A stretch of DNA of 64,000 nt from PWXP01 sp034005525 (GCA_034005525.1 JAVEUP010000005.1:38159-102158); one strand, 5' to 3'. Positions 9,562 to 19,788 are shown, counted from the stretch's first letter. Translations and numbers: made by a program. Notes: generated by a model from the sequence alone, not told the origin.

Positions 9562-12474
9562 ATGAATACGCCGCTCGCGATGCTGGTCGTGACCTTGTTG
9601 GCAATCGAAGGCCCTGTTCCGTTACCGGAGCCGCCGGGCGCCGGCTTCGACGTTCCGGAACGTGCGCGTGCCGAGGGAGCGCCGGTGGTTTACTCGCACA
9701 CTGCCGGAGCGGGGCCCGATCAGAGCTTCCTGCTGGTCGGCGAAGGTTTCACCGACAAGCTGGCCGCGTGGGGCAGCCATCCCGAGTCGGAAACCGGGCG
9801 TGCGATCGCGCCGCAGGTGCAACTGGTCGACAATCGTTCGCTCATCGCCACCTTGCCTGAGCGGGCTTACGACGGGCCGATTGTCGTGTGGGCGGAAAAC
9901 GAGAAGGGTTTTTCCGAGCCGGTTGTCTTGAATGCACCGGAGCCTTGGTGGTGCCTGCCCGTCGCTGCCGAGGGCGGCGAAGCGGTTCGCGTGTTCGGCC
10001 GCAACCTGGCGTGGCGGCCCGGATTTGCCCGGGCGAGCGTCTACCTGGCCCATCCGGGCGCGCCGGGCTCGTGGCTGAAGGTGCTCCGGGCGGGCAAGTA
10101 CGAGTTGACCGTCGAAATGCCCAGGGACATCGAGCCGGGCGAGTATCAGCTTTGGGTCCACGCGGGCAGTGGCGGCCAGTACGGTTGGGGCGGCCCATTG
10201 CCGCTCGGCCTGCGGTCCGGGCCCGCTTCCGTACCTGCGGCGTCAGTCGCCTTCCCCGGCGGCGATCTCCAGGAGGCGGTCGACCGGATGGCCGCCACCG
10301 GCGGCGGCACGCTCAGGCTGCCCGAGGGCGACGTTCCACTAGCCGGTACGCTGGTCGTCCCGGCCGGAGTCCGCGTCGAAGGCGCCGGCATGAACAAGAC
10401 GAGGCTCCTCTCGCCCACCGACCCGGCCGCCGAGCTGGCCTCGGTCGTCGGCCCGATGTGGAACCAAGGGCCCTCGGGCATCCACACTGTGGGCGACCGG
10501 ATGGTGTACCGGGTGGCGTTTCCCGCCGCCGGCAAGTGGACGGTCTGGCTGCGTTACGCCACCGATATGGCTCGCTGGGACCTGCCAGGTGTCTCGGGGC
10601 ATATGACGCTCGCGGCCGACGGTGGCGAGCCGGTGCCACTCGAAGACCTGCCGAACACGGGTAGTTTCGCGGCGTTTCGCTGGAGCCGATCCGCCGAGTT
10701 GGACGTGCAGGCCGGCCCTCGCGAAATCGTGTGGCAGAACGTCAAGGGCGGCGGCATCCACATCGACGCCGTCGTGTTCACACGTGATCCGGATTACGAA
10801 CCGGGCGATGATCCGCTACCGACCGGCGGCGAGCGGATCGTCGTGGTCCAGGGCGAGGAAATGGTTCGGTTCGACGCCAAGGACGGCACGCTGCCGGGCA
10901 TCGATCGGGCGGCCGTGTGGTTGGCCGGCGACGGCGCCTCGTTGGCCGACCTGACCATCCACGGCACCCGGCGGACCAACCTGGGCGTTGCGGTGCGCAG
11001 CCCGGCGTATCCCCAGTGGATTGCCGACTGTCGCGTCGAACGTGTGAAGGTCGTGGGGCATGAAGGAAAGCAGGCCGAGAATTGTGGCATCCGGCTGTAC
11101 AATGCCGTGCGGGCCGTGGTCGACCGCAACGAGTTGTGGGGCCGCGCACCCATCTTTCTTTCCGGCGTGCGGGAGAGCCGCTTCACCGCGAACCGGCTGG
11201 TTTCCGTCACGCTGTGGGGCGGCAACGCAGAAGGATACATTCTCGGCCGCAACGACACGGTGCGCAAGTGCATTATCGAGGACAACGTTTGCGCTTCGCC
11301 ACCGGGCGCGGCGGGCGGCGGGCCCACCGGCCGGCGCATGGTGTGGCTTTCCACCGGCCGCGGCTCGGTCGCCCTGAACTGGATCGCCGGCAATCGGGAG
11401 GACGCCTCGCGTTTCGGCGGCGTGGCCGGAACTGACCAGAACGTGGGCGAAATGATCCTGTTCGAGGCGTGCCAGCGCATCGCCTACTACGGCCCGCCCG
11501 TCGCGGCCGGCCCCCGGAATATCTCGCTTCCGGCCCGCCTTTCACCCACGCCGGAGGAGCATCTGGGCAGCGTCGCGAGGGAACGGCTTGCGTACGACGC
11601 CGAGGGCAACGAAACGCCCTTCTGGCCGCCCGAGGTGGATCAAGGCACCACCGAACCGACTGTCGGCGAATATTTCGTCACCGTGCTGCGCGGCCGCGGC
11701 ATGGGCCAAACGCGGCGGGTCCTCGCCCGGCAGGGCGAAACGTACGAATTGGACCGGCCGTGGCGGGTAGCGCCGGACGCCGACGGGCTCATCCTCGTGC
11801 ATACGGCCTTCTGGCGGAACCACATTATCGGCAATCGGACCGTGGACGGCATGACGGGCATTCAGCTTTGGATATCGTGCATCGAGAACATCGTCAGCGA
11901 CAACGTCGTCGCGCGAATGCGCAAACCCGCGGTGTACCTGTACGGCAATTGCTCCACGCTGGCCTCGTCGATGCCAACCACGTGGAATCGGGGCATCGGT
12001 CCTCTGTACTTCAACCACGTCGAAGGCACGCGGGCGGAGGAAACAAGTTGCGGCGCGCTCGTGACCAGCGGTGAGATGCACAATTTGCCGCTTATGTTTC
12101 CCCGCTGCCTCGGGAATGTGCTGCGTCACAATTCGTTCGTTCGAAGCCGGACCGACGGTGTTCTGCTAACCGGCAACCGCCCAGCTGGCGAGGAGCAGCC
12201 TTCCGACGCCGTCGTGGGAACGATTGCCGAGTTCAACGTCGTGCGCGACGCCCTTGTCGGTTACCGGGTCGCCCGATCGGTGGGTGCCGTGCTCCTGCGG
12301 CGCAACCATGCTTACTTCTGGTACCCGGTGAGCCTGGACCCCGGCCCGCGAATAGCCTTTCGAGTGGACAATGAAGAAGCCGCCGTAACGATCGAGAAGA
12401 ACTCGGTCGAAGGAATCCACGGATCGGCCGACGGGAGGATCGTCGAGGAGCAGCGTGGCCCGCAGGCGCCGTGA
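9562..12474 (+). CDS. secreted parallel beta-helix (pectate-lyase-fold) protein
   Basis: This 970-residue protein probably binds or cleaves a uronic-acid-rich polysaccharide outside the cytoplasm. The first 17 residues are a weak signal peptide. Residues 30-215 look like two Ig/IPT-type domains. From about 230 the segment GGDLQEAVDRMAATGGGTL is the typical start of a pectate-lyase-superfamily helix. The helix is interrupted at about 290-410 by a CBM-like module (WTVWLRYATDMARWDLPG) and resumes with NxV/NxI coils (DRNELWG, EDNVCA, SDNVVA, LRHNSFV). No catalytic residues can be assigned with confidence. It starts 39 bp after the GH2 gene and is probably the last gene of the saccharolytic operon. 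A lyase, epimerase or pure binding protein are all possible. Confidence 0.75.
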   Translation: MNTPLAMLVVTLLAIEGPVPLPEPPGAGFDVPERARAEGAPVVYSHTAGAGPDQSFLLVGEGFTDKLAAWGSHPESETGRAIAPQVQLVDNRSLIATLPERAYDGPIVVWAENEKGFSEPVVLNAPEPWWCLPVAAEGGEAVRVFGRNLAWRPGFARASVYLAHPGAPGSWLKVLRAGKYELTVEMPRDIEPGEYQLWVHAGSGGQYGWGGPLPLGLRSGPASVPAASVAFPGGDLQEAVDRMAATGGGTLRLPEGDVPLAGTLVVPAGVRVEGAGMNKTRLLSPTDPAAELASVVGPMWNQGPSGIHTVGDRMVYRVAFPAAGKWTVWLRYATDMARWDLPGVSGHMTLAADGGEPVPLEDLPNTGSFAAFRWSRSAELDVQAGPREIVWQNVKGGGIHIDAVVFTRDPDYEPGDDPLPTGGERIVVVQGEEMVRFDAKDGTLPGIDRAAVWLAGDGASLADLTIHGTRRTNLGVAVRSPAYPQWIADCRVERVKVVGHEGKQAENCGIRLYNAVRAVVDRNELWGRAPIFLSGVRESRFTANRLVSVTLWGGNAEGYILGRNDTVRKCIIEDNVCASPPGAAGGGPTGRRMVWLSTGRGSVALNWIAGNREDASRFGGVAGTDQNVGEMILFEACQRIAYYGPPVAAGPRNISLPARLSPTPEEHLGSVARERLAYDAEGNETPFWPPEVDQGTTEPTVGEYFVTVLRGRGMGQTRRVLARQGETYELDRPWRVAPDADGLILVHTAFWRNHIIGNRTVDGMTGIQLWISCIENIVSDNVVARMRKPAVYLYGNCSTLASSMPTTWNRGIGPLYFNHVEGTRAEETSCGALVTSGEMHNLPLMFPRCLGNVLRHNSFVRSRTDGVLLTGNRPAGEEQPSDAVVGTIAEFNVVRDALVGYRVARSVGAVLLRRNHAYFWYPVSLDPGPRIAFRVDNEEAAVTIEKNSVEGIHGSADGRIVEEQRGPQAP

Positions 12475-12753
12475 GCCATTGCGAGCTGGATTCCCCGGCT
12501 GCACTAGGGCTTGAGTGAGGATAGACTGTGTGAAGCGGAAGTCAGTGCGATTGCACCGGCAACCGGAACCCCATTTGTGTTGCAGAAGGGATCATCCATG
12601 ACAACATCGGCTGAGCGTTCTCGGTCTAATGGTCCTGCCGCGTCAACCCTGCCGAATTGCTACGCGAGCACGTCGTCTGCCATTCGGACCACGAGGGCTT
12701 GTGGTACAATTCAGAAAAGCCGTGTGCCACACCCCCCCGTTTGGAGTCTTCCT

Positions 12754-13788
12754 ATGCGTCCGGTGAGCCTATTGACCTTTCTGACAGTCGCAGTTGGCCG
12801 ACTCCTGCTTCCTCAGCCCGCCCAGGCAGCCGGGGTGGTTCAGGTCGAGTTGACTGCCGAAGGGCCGACAGTGCAAATGGCAGCTCAACAGTGGGCACGG
12901 GCATTGGATCAGGCCGGCATACGGAACGTGCGAATCCGCTCGGCCCGCCCTACCGACCGTGTCGGGGTGAGCGAACGAGGCACCGATGCCAGCCGCATCT
13001 ACGTGGTGACCGGCTCGATTCTGTCGCAGACCGAGCTGCAGATGCCCTCGGGGCGCTTCCGCCGGACCGATCTTGGCCGCCTTGCTGCCTGGCTCGACGA
13101 TCTGGCAAAGCAGGGAACGCCGGAATCGCGCGAGCCGGCCGGCGCGTTCGGACTCACGGAAACGCAGTTCCAGATGTTGAGCCTGGACATGACTAAACCC
13201 GTCCACTTCGAGACCAAGGGCACCGGTCGCGTGGAAGCCATCGATCGCATATCCCGGCTGCTTGCCGTCTCTTTGCACATGGATGCCGCTGCTCGGCAGG
13301 AACTGGGAACCGACTCCATTGCCGAAGAACTTGAGGGCCTCGCATGTGGGACGGTGCTTGCGTATCTTCTGCGTCCGGCGGGTTACAGCCTGGTGCCGGG
13401 CTTGGATGGGGACCAGGTGGTGCTCCGCGCAGCTCGGGCGCAGCCCGGCTCGGACATCTGGCCCGTCGGCTTTGAACCGGAACAGCCGGTTAACGAGGTA
13501 CTGCCGGCGCTCTACGAGTTCCGCGACGTGAACATCGAGGGCGTCTCAGCCCAGGTGGTCATCGACGCGCTGGCCAAGCAGCTCGACGTGGCCATGCTCC
13601 CCGACCACAACGCCCTGGCCCGCCACGGCATCGACCCGGCGAAGAGGATGGTCAGCTTTCCCCGCAGCCGCACGACTTACAGCCTCGCGCTGCGAAGGGT
13701 GCTGTTCCAGGCCGGAATGAAGTTTGAGGTGCGAGTGGACGACGGCGGCAAACCGCTCATTTGGATCACCACCATCAAGCCGCTGTGA
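12754..13788 (+). CDS. secreted protein with STN/secretin-like tail, unknown function
   Basis: I do not recognise a characterised family. The frame is open from 12511, but the ATG at 12754 has a GGAG site and begins a classic signal peptide (MRPVSLLTFLTVAVGRLL... ending QAA), giving 344 residues. The last 130 residues, with a hydrophobic beta-alpha-beta pattern (VVIDALAKQLDVAML and LALRRVLFQAGMKFEVRV), resemble the small STN domain of secretins and TonB receptors. This is a common planctomycete secreted type. The queC start is 8 bp downstream. The 279 bp upstream hold no other convincing gene. Confidence 0.65.
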   Translation: MRPVSLLTFLTVAVGRLLLPQPAQAAGVVQVELTAEGPTVQMAAQQWARALDQAGIRNVRIRSARPTDRVGVSERGTDASRIYVVTGSILSQTELQMPSGRFRRTDLGRLAAWLDDLAKQGTPESREPAGAFGLTETQFQMLSLDMTKPVHFETKGTGRVEAIDRISRLLAVSLHMDAAARQELGTDSIAEELEGLACGTVLAYLLRPAGYSLVPGLDGDQVVLRAARAQPGSDIWPVGFEPEQPVNEVLPALYEFRDVNIEGVSAQVVIDALAKQLDVAMLPDHNALARHGIDPAKRMVSFPRSRTTYSLALRRVLFQAGMKFEVRVDDGGKPLIWITTIKPL

Positions 13789-13796
13789 AGGATGCC

Positions 13797-14489
13797 ATGA
13801 AACCGTCCGGGGCGGTGATCTTGCTTTCGGGAGGACTCGATTCGACCACCACCGGGGCCATTGCCCGGGCTGACGGGTTCGACCTGTACGCGCTCTCGGT
13901 CGATTACGGCCAGCGGCACCGATTCGAGCTGGAGGCGGCCGCGCGCGTCGCGGAGTGGCTGGGGGTGAAACGGCACGAAACGGTTGCCGTCGATCTGGCG
14001 CGATTTGGCGGCAGTGCCTTGACAGACCGGGTTGACGTCCCCAAGGACCGGTCGAAAGACGAAATCAGCGGCGGCATCCCGGTGACTTACGTGCCTGCCC
14101 GGAATACCGTTTTCCTCTCGCTCGCCCTGGCGCTGGCCGAGGTTGTCGGAGCGGCCGACCTGTTCATCGGCGTGAATGCGATCGACTACAGCGGCTATCC
14201 CGACTGCCGCCCGGAGTACATTCGTGCCTTTGAAGCACTGGCAAATCTGGCCACCAAGGCGAGCGTGGAAGGACGACTGCAATTCCGGATTCACACGCCG
14301 CTGATCGACATGACCAAGTCGCAAATCATTCGCCGCGGCATGCAGTTGGGCGTCGATTACGCGCTGACCTGCACGTGCTACGATCCCGACGGGCACGGTC
14401 GCCCGTGCCGCCGGTGCGATGCCTGCCAACTGCGCCGCAAAGGCTTCCTCGAAGCCGGGCTGGTCGATCCGCTGGAAACCCGCCGGTAA
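13797..14489 (+). CDS. queC: 7-cyano-7-deazaguanine synthase QueC
   Basis: QueC makes preQ0 from 7-carboxy-7-deazaguanine with ATP and ammonia, a step in queuosine tRNA modification and some 7-deazaguanine DNA modifications. The PP-loop SGGLDSTT is near the N-terminus. The C-terminal zinc site is visible as the cysteine cluster CTCYDPDGHGRPCRRCDAC. The 230-residue length is normal. The frame is open from 13761, inside the previous gene, but the ATG at 13797 has GAAGGA upstream and begins at the conserved N-terminus. No queD, queE or queF lies nearby. The antiporter gene starts 21 bp downstream. Confidence 0.95.
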   Translation: MKPSGAVILLSGGLDSTTTGAIARADGFDLYALSVDYGQRHRFELEAAARVAEWLGVKRHETVAVDLARFGGSALTDRVDVPKDRSKDEISGGIPVTYVPARNTVFLSLALALAEVVGAADLFIGVNAIDYSGYPDCRPEYIRAFEALANLATKASVEGRLQFRIHTPLIDMTKSQIIRRGMQLGVDYALTCTCYDPDGHGRPCRRCDACQLRRKGFLEAGLVDPLETRR

Positions 14490-14510
14490 ACTCAAGTGAG
14501 GGAATGCCGA

Positions 14511-16667
14511 ATGCCGCATGGAGACACCTTTTTTGAGATCGCCGCGATCTTGAGTCTGGCAACGATCCTGGGAGTCGTCGGGCAGAGGATGCGGCAACCT
14601 CTGCTGATCATGTTCCTGGCAACCGGCATTCTGGCCGGTCCGACGGGTTTCGGGATCATCGGCAGCTACGACCAGATCGAGTTGCTGGCACAAATTGGCA
14701 TCGCGCTGCTGCTTTTCATCGTCGGTCTGAAGCTCGATTTGCACCTGATACGCACGATTGGCCCCGTGGCGGTGGCGACCGGACTGGGCCAAATCCTCTT
14801 CACCTCGCTGATCGGATTTGCCATCGCGATGGCTTTGGGGATGACGGTCATGAATGCGGCCTATGTGTCGGTCGCACTGACGTTTTCCAGCACGATCATC
14901 ATTGTCAAGCTCCTTTCGGACAAGAGGGAGATCGAGTCGCTCCATGGTCAGATCGCCATCGGTTTTCTGATTGTCCAGGATATTGCGGCAATCCTTGCCC
15001 TGGTCGGGCTGACCACGTTTGGATCGACGGTTGCCGACGAGGCGGCCGGGTGGGGAACCGCCGCGTTGATTGGCGCCAAGGGGTTGGGGTTGCTGGGCAT
15101 CGTGGCGCTGCTGATGAAGTTCGTGCTGCCCGAGCTGACCCGCCGCCTCGCGCACTCGCACGAGTTGCTTATCCTGTCTGCGATTGCCTGGGCGGTCTTC
15201 CTTGGCGCGGGTGGCGAGTGGCTTGGGTTCAGCAAGGAGGTGGGAGCGTTTCTGGCCGGAGTGTCGCTTGCCTCCACGCGATACCGCGACGCCATCGGGG
15301 CACGGTTGACCAGCGTGCGCGACTTCCTTCTGCTGTTCTTCTTCGTCGACCTCGGCGCCCGATTGGATTGGTCGGCGGTGGATATGCAGATCGGCGCCTC
15401 GATGGTTCTCTCGGTGTTCGTGTTGATCGGCAACCCGCTGATCGTCTTAGTGATCATGGGCCTGATGGGCTACCGGCGCCGCACGGCGTTTCTTGCCGGC
15501 CTGACCGTCGCACAGATCAGCGAGTTCTCGCTGATTGTCGCCGCGCTGGGGCTGAGCCTTGGTCATATCACCGAGGAGACCATGGGCCTCATTACCCTGG
15601 TCGGGGTCGTGACGATTTCCGTTTCGACCTACATGATCCTGTACTCTGGCCCGCTTTACCGCCTGCTTGCAGGCCCCCTGAAGGTCTTTGAGCGGCGCGA
15701 CCCCTTCCGGGAAGCTGCTATCGATACGCTCAAAGAAACGCCTGCGGTCGACGTGATTCTGGTCGGGCTTGGCAACTACGGCAGCAGTCTTGCCGAGTAC
15801 CTTTTGCGGCGGCGGAAGACGATCATCGGCGTCGATTTCGATCCTGCCGCCCTGGAGAAATGGCGGGCCCGCAACGTGCCCGTTCTGTACGCCGACATGG
15901 AGGACCCCGAAGTCCACGAGCACCTGCCCCTGGCCCAGGCGCAGTGGGTTGTGAGCACAGTCCGGTCGCGCGAGTTGAACCTGGCGCTGGTGCAGCATCT
16001 GAAGGACCGCAAGTATGACGGGAACGTCGCGCTGACCGCGAAGAACCAGCAAGAGGTCCAACTGTTCCAGAGGACAGGCGCACGCGTAGTCTTTCGGCCG
16101 TTCACCGACGCAGCCGAGCAGGCTGCCGACGCGTTGACCCATGCCATGGACTTCGTACCGGGCGACGTCAACTGGCCGATTGCATTCCAGGACCTCCGGA
16201 TTCAGGCCGAAGCCTCCGTCGCCGGGCAGACAATTCGGGGAATCTCGCTGGGAGCGACAACGGGAGTGTCGATCCTAGCGGTCAGTCGCGCGGGACGCGT
16301 GCACTACGAGCCGGGGGCGGAGTTCCAAGTATTTCCAGGCGATCGGCTACTCCTGATGGGGCCTCCGGAGGATCTGCGGGAGGCCGAAGCAATGCTGAAT
16401 CAGACGGAAATTGACCGGGACGCCTCGGATACGGACCGATTTGAAATTGCCGAGATTCGCGTCGCCGGCGATTCGGCTCTCTCGGGGCGCACGGTGGCCG
16501 AAGTCCGCTTCCGCCAGAAGTACGGCGTTACGCTTGTTGGAATCCGGCGACGAGAGGAGCAGATCACCAACGTGACCTCGGCCGAACGCTTGCTGGCCGC
16601 CGATTGCCTGATCGTCATTGGGACCACCGCGGCGATCGCGAAGCTCAAGAACGAGGAACCGCTGTAG
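14511..16667 (+). CDS. CPA2-type monovalent cation:proton antiporter with RCK domains
   Basis: This 718-residue inner-membrane protein resembles KefB/KefC and Ybal-type K+/H+ antiporters. The first ~390 residues contain about 12 hydrophobic helices, starting with FFEIAAILSLATILGVVG. A Rossmann TrkA-N (RCK) domain follows, with the nucleotide motif VGLGNYGSS and the acidic ribose-binding VDFD. Two TrkA-C-like modules finish the protein (about 565-635 and 645-715). It probably exchanges K+ or Na+ for protons under nucleotide control. The upstream GTG at 14496 is possible, but the ATG at 14511 has GAGGGA about 8 nt before it. No glutathione-regulated ancillary gene (kefF/kefG) is adjacent. Confidence 0.9.
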   Translation: MPHGDTFFEIAAILSLATILGVVGQRMRQPLLIMFLATGILAGPTGFGIIGSYDQIELLAQIGIALLLFIVGLKLDLHLIRTIGPVAVATGLGQILFTSLIGFAIAMALGMTVMNAAYVSVALTFSSTIIIVKLLSDKREIESLHGQIAIGFLIVQDIAAILALVGLTTFGSTVADEAAGWGTAALIGAKGLGLLGIVALLMKFVLPELTRRLAHSHELLILSAIAWAVFLGAGGEWLGFSKEVGAFLAGVSLASTRYRDAIGARLTSVRDFLLLFFFVDLGARLDWSAVDMQIGASMVLSVFVLIGNPLIVLVIMGLMGYRRRTAFLAGLTVAQISEFSLIVAALGLSLGHITEETMGLITLVGVVTISVSTYMILYSGPLYRLLAGPLKVFERRDPFREAAIDTLKETPAVDVILVGLGNYGSSLAEYLLRRRKTIIGVDFDPAALEKWRARNVPVLYADMEDPEVHEHLPLAQAQWVVSTVRSRELNLALVQHLKDRKYDGNVALTAKNQQEVQLFQRTGARVVFRPFTDAAEQAADALTHAMDFVPGDVNWPIAFQDLRIQAEASVAGQTIRGISLGATTGVSILAVSRAGRVHYEPGAEFQVFPGDRLLLMGPPEDLREAEAMLNQTEIDRDASDTDRFEIAEIRVAGDSALSGRTVAEVRFRQKYGVTLVGIRRREEQITNVTSAERLLAADCLIVIGTTAAIAKLKNEEPL

Positions 16668-16760
16668 GGTAAGCTACATTTTCCGTAGGCTTGGACGCCA
16701 GTCGGGGAGAGGCCGCTTGCACGCCCGACGCCGGTTCGACAACGATGACAACCTGAACGC

Positions 16761-18413
16761 ATGAACAGCTCAGACATCATACTTGACCGCCTTGCCGCCC
16801 GGGCAACGCAGCTCTACAGCCTCCCCACCGTGGCCATGAAGGTGCTGGAACTGACCAGCAATCCGAATGTCGATGCGCGCTCACTGAAAGAGTGCATTGA
16901 GAACGATCCGGCACTGACCGGTAAGATATTGCGGGTGGTCAACAGTTCGCTGTTCGGGCTTAGCCGTGAGGTTAGCGACTTGAACCAGGCGTTGGCACTA
17001 TTGGGAATCAAACCGCTGAAGATGCTCGTGCTTGGGTTCAGTCTCCCACCGGCGCTGTCCGCCGAGATTGAAAGAGACGTGCTCCAGCGCTACTGGCGAC
17101 ACACCCTGACGAAGGCCGTGGCCGGTCGCGAGATCAGCGAGTCGCTCTGGCAGATTCCCGGTGACGATTCTTTTGTGGCCGGGCTGCTGCAAGACTTGGG
17201 CGAGCTGCTGCTGATCCAGGAGCTTGGCGAACCCTATTGCCGGCTATTGAGCAAGATTGAGGAAGGCGGTTTCGACCTGGCTGCCATCGAGGCCGAAACC
17301 ATGGGCTTCGATCACACGGCCCTGACTGCGCGCATTCTTGCCGGCTGGCGATTGCCTGCCATGCTCGCCGAGTCGGTTTCGTGGGGCGAGGGCCTCCGCC
17401 CTTCCGATGCCGCGGTCGGGATTCGCAGTCCCTTGCAGCAGATTCTTCACTTGGCTGAGTTGCTCGCCCGATTTCTGGCCGACGGCCGGCCCGAGGCCCT
17501 GGCGGAATTACTGATCGTCGGGCGGCAATACCGGGAGTTCTCCGACGAGCAACTCGAGCAGCTTGTCGAGACGCTGGAGGAAAAGGTCTTGCATTTGGCC
17601 GACGTGCTGTCGTTGGATCTGCCCGACGGCCTGAACTACACCGACGTGCTGCTCCGCGCCCACCGGCAACTGGCTGCCGTTTCGGAGTCGGTGGCACAAA
17701 GTCTCGTCCGTGGACACAACGAGCCGGCCTTGACAACCGAGGAGCAGTCGCTGCTTGATGAATTGGAGGACCTGACCAGCGCCGTGGCGAGTTATCGTTC
17801 CTCGCCGTGCGGACCTGCCGTGGCCGCCAAGGCCCCTATAGCTGCCGGGGTTAGCGACAGTCCGACAACGCGAAGAGAGTTGCCCGCAGGCGCCAGCGGC
17901 AAACACGGACGCAGAGAGGGGCACGAAGAGGGCGAGTGCGGGCACGAGTTGATTGAGCATGTGGCCGTCGCTGCCCGCGAATGCCGCAACTCGCGACGCG
18001 CGCTCAGTCTCATCTTGCTCCGTCTGGAGCCGCCTGCCGACGACAGCTTCGCCCTGGGCACGGCAGGGTACGAGGTGCTGTTCCGAGAGTTGGAACGCGG
18101 CTGCCGCCAGTTGGACCATGACGGGGCCATTTGCGTGCCGGGCAGTCCGGGCGGACTCGCACTGATTCTGCCAGACTGTGAACGGCGCCAGGCCGTCGAG
18201 TACGGGAACCAATTGTCCCGGGAGTTGCACTGTTGGGTGCGCGACGCTCACTGGACGGGACGGGTGCCCGAGGTGATCGTGAGCGTGGGAGCGGCAACCA
18301 TCGCCCTGCCACCCCGGAACTTCTCCCCGGACGAAATGGTCGACGCAGCCTGCCGGTGCGTGTACGCCTCCCGGTCGTCGGCCGGCGTCGTCAAGAGCAT
18401 CGAAATCTATTGA
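16761..18413 (+). CDS. HDOD-domain signalling protein with degenerate GGDEF-like tail
   Basis: Residues 10-210 form an HDOD domain (SLPTVAMKVLELTSNP, DPALTGKILRVVNSSLFG, LLGIKPLKMLVLGFSL), a family of signalling scaffolds related to HD hydrolases that usually lack the metal site. A helical region follows to about residue 350, then a linker. The last ~160 residues have the alpha/beta pattern of a GGDEF domain (IVSVGAATI, MVDAACRCVYASRSSA), but the GG(D/E)EF signature is replaced by GSPGGLALIL, so cyclase activity is unlikely. The gene converges on the next one with only 10 bp between stops. No clear Shine-Dalgarno precedes the ATG. Its function is probably regulatory; the input is unknown. Confidence 0.78.
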   Translation: MNSSDIILDRLAARATQLYSLPTVAMKVLELTSNPNVDARSLKECIENDPALTGKILRVVNSSLFGLSREVSDLNQALALLGIKPLKMLVLGFSLPPALSAEIERDVLQRYWRHTLTKAVAGREISESLWQIPGDDSFVAGLLQDLGELLLIQELGEPYCRLLSKIEEGGFDLAAIEAETMGFDHTALTARILAGWRLPAMLAESVSWGEGLRPSDAAVGIRSPLQQILHLAELLARFLADGRPEALAELLIVGRQYREFSDEQLEQLVETLEEKVLHLADVLSLDLPDGLNYTDVLLRAHRQLAAVSESVAQSLVRGHNEPALTTEEQSLLDELEDLTSAVASYRSSPCGPAVAAKAPIAAGVSDSPTTRRELPAGASGKHGRREGHEEGECGHELIEHVAVAARECRNSRRALSLILLRLEPPADDSFALGTAGYEVLFRELERGCRQLDHDGAICVPGSPGGLALILPDCERRQAVEYGNQLSRELHCWVRDAHWTGRVPEVIVSVGAATIALPPRNFSPDEMVDAACRCVYASRSSAGVVKSIEIY

Positions 18414-18423
18414 ACGCTCCGGC

Positions 18424-19788
18424 TCAGTCCCACCACCACTGGCCTTCGGCCAGGTCGATGGTGGTCTGACCGCGCAGCTTGGCGACCTCGCCCTTCTCGT
18501 CCGGCCGGGCCTCGCGTACCGCGCGGGCAGCCTCAATGCTCACACCGCCGCCAACGGGGGTCATTAGCCGATTGCCCCGCCAGATGGCGTTTACCGCCGT
18601 TTCCACTTGCCGTGGCGCGGTATACCGTTCCACTGCGAACTTGCTCTCATCACCCAGCAGGGGCATGGACCAGGCCGCCTTTTCGTAGAAGCCTTCCTGC
18701 TGGATGAACGCCGCAGTAATGGCCAGATCGACCAGATTGCGCAGATCGGCGTACACCGGCGACCGCTCGGCAAGTTGGGGGTACTTCTGCGTGAAACTGC
18801 CGACAAACGCCTCGCTCGCCTTGTTCGTCCGCCCCGCCACAATCCTCTCGCCCTCGGCGGTTACCAGTTCATCCTCGCCAACCAACTTCACGCCATCGCC
18901 TACCAGTTCCATCGCCAGCCTGTCCTCGGAAACCCGGACGCTCTCATAGTCGGGCGTGAAGAACCAACGCTGCATCGCGTTGCGGCTCACCTGGGCGGGA
19001 TTGGCACGATCCACGTAACTGACCAGCCGGACCGGCGGCTGTTCCAAACCGATGCCAATCAGCTTCATCCGATAGTCGGCCTCCACCAGCACCTGGGCGA
19101 ACCGGGTATTCGGCCGAATCCCCTCGATGCTGACGGACTGAAGACCCAAGTTGTTGCGCAAGCCGTCCACGATGAACTGGGTATGGCCAGGCGTTGCATG
19201 CGAACCGACGCTTCGCAGGAACTGCTGCATGGCGGCCAGACCCTCTGCCGTCGGGTCGATGGAGCAGCCAATGAGTTGCGTCGGCCTTTTGCCGGGCGGA
19301 AACGCACGAAGTGCGACGACCAAGTCCTCAAGCTGAACAACAGGCCGTCCGCTGCTAATGCCCACAATCCGTCCGGCGGCATCGGTCACCCAGCCCTCGG
19401 CCGGACCAGCCAGAACGATGTCGCCCGACTCGGGATAGCAGAACAGGTACTTCGCCCTCTGAAGCCCGGCCAGGTAACGCATCTCGTCCGTGACCACGCC
19501 GTTTCGTTCGGCAATAACCTTTTCCAGCCGGGTAATCGAGATCTTGCGCATTGGCGTAGGTCGCAAGAGCTTCTGGTCGAGCGATGCCCGCGCCGCGGCA
19601 ACGCGCTCTTGGAGCAGCCGGTCGCCGGGATCGAGGAACATCCTGGTGCGGAGCACCCCTTCGGCGTCGATAGCGACACCCGCAGTGGCCCCGTCGGAAA
19701 TGACTTGAGCCAAACACGTCGATGCAGGCGCCAAGACAAACACCAGAATCGCCAAGAGAATCAATTGCCGCATGGTTCGAGAAGTCAT
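18424..19788 (-). CDS. secreted DUF1598-like planctomycete protein
   Basis: This 454-residue protein carries a signal peptide (MRQLILLAILVFVLAPASTCLAQ) and resembles a planctomycete-restricted family I know as DUF1598 (from memory). The frame is open from 19893. The ATG at 19788 is preferred because GGAGAG lies 8 nt upstream, and another in-frame ATG occurs five codons later. Features include an early Arg/Lys-rich helix (KISITRLEKVIAERNG), a beta-rich core (LFCYPESGDIVLAGPAEGW) and a second domain (GSHATPGHTQFIVDGLRN). There is no catalytic signature. It has its own promoter and a structured 147-nt leader, so it is a single-gene transcript. Function unknown. Confidence 0.75.
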   Translation of the reverse strand: MTSRTMRQLILLAILVFVLAPASTCLAQVISDGATAGVAIDAEGVLRTRMFLDPGDRLLQERVAAARASLDQKLLRPTPMRKISITRLEKVIAERNGVVTDEMRYLAGLQRAKYLFCYPESGDIVLAGPAEGWVTDAAGRIVGISSGRPVVQLEDLVVALRAFPPGKRPTQLIGCSIDPTAEGLAAMQQFLRSVGSHATPGHTQFIVDGLRNNLGLQSVSIEGIRPNTRFAQVLVEADYRMKLIGIGLEQPPVRLVSYVDRANPAQVSRNAMQRWFFTPDYESVRVSEDRLAMELVGDGVKLVGEDELVTAEGERIVAGRTNKASEAFVGSFTQKYPQLAERSPVYADLRNLVDLAITAAFIQQEGFYEKAAWSMPLLGDESKFAVERYTAPRQVETAVNAIWRGNRLMTPVGGGVSIEAARAVREARPDEKGEVAKLRGQTTIDLAEGQWWWD

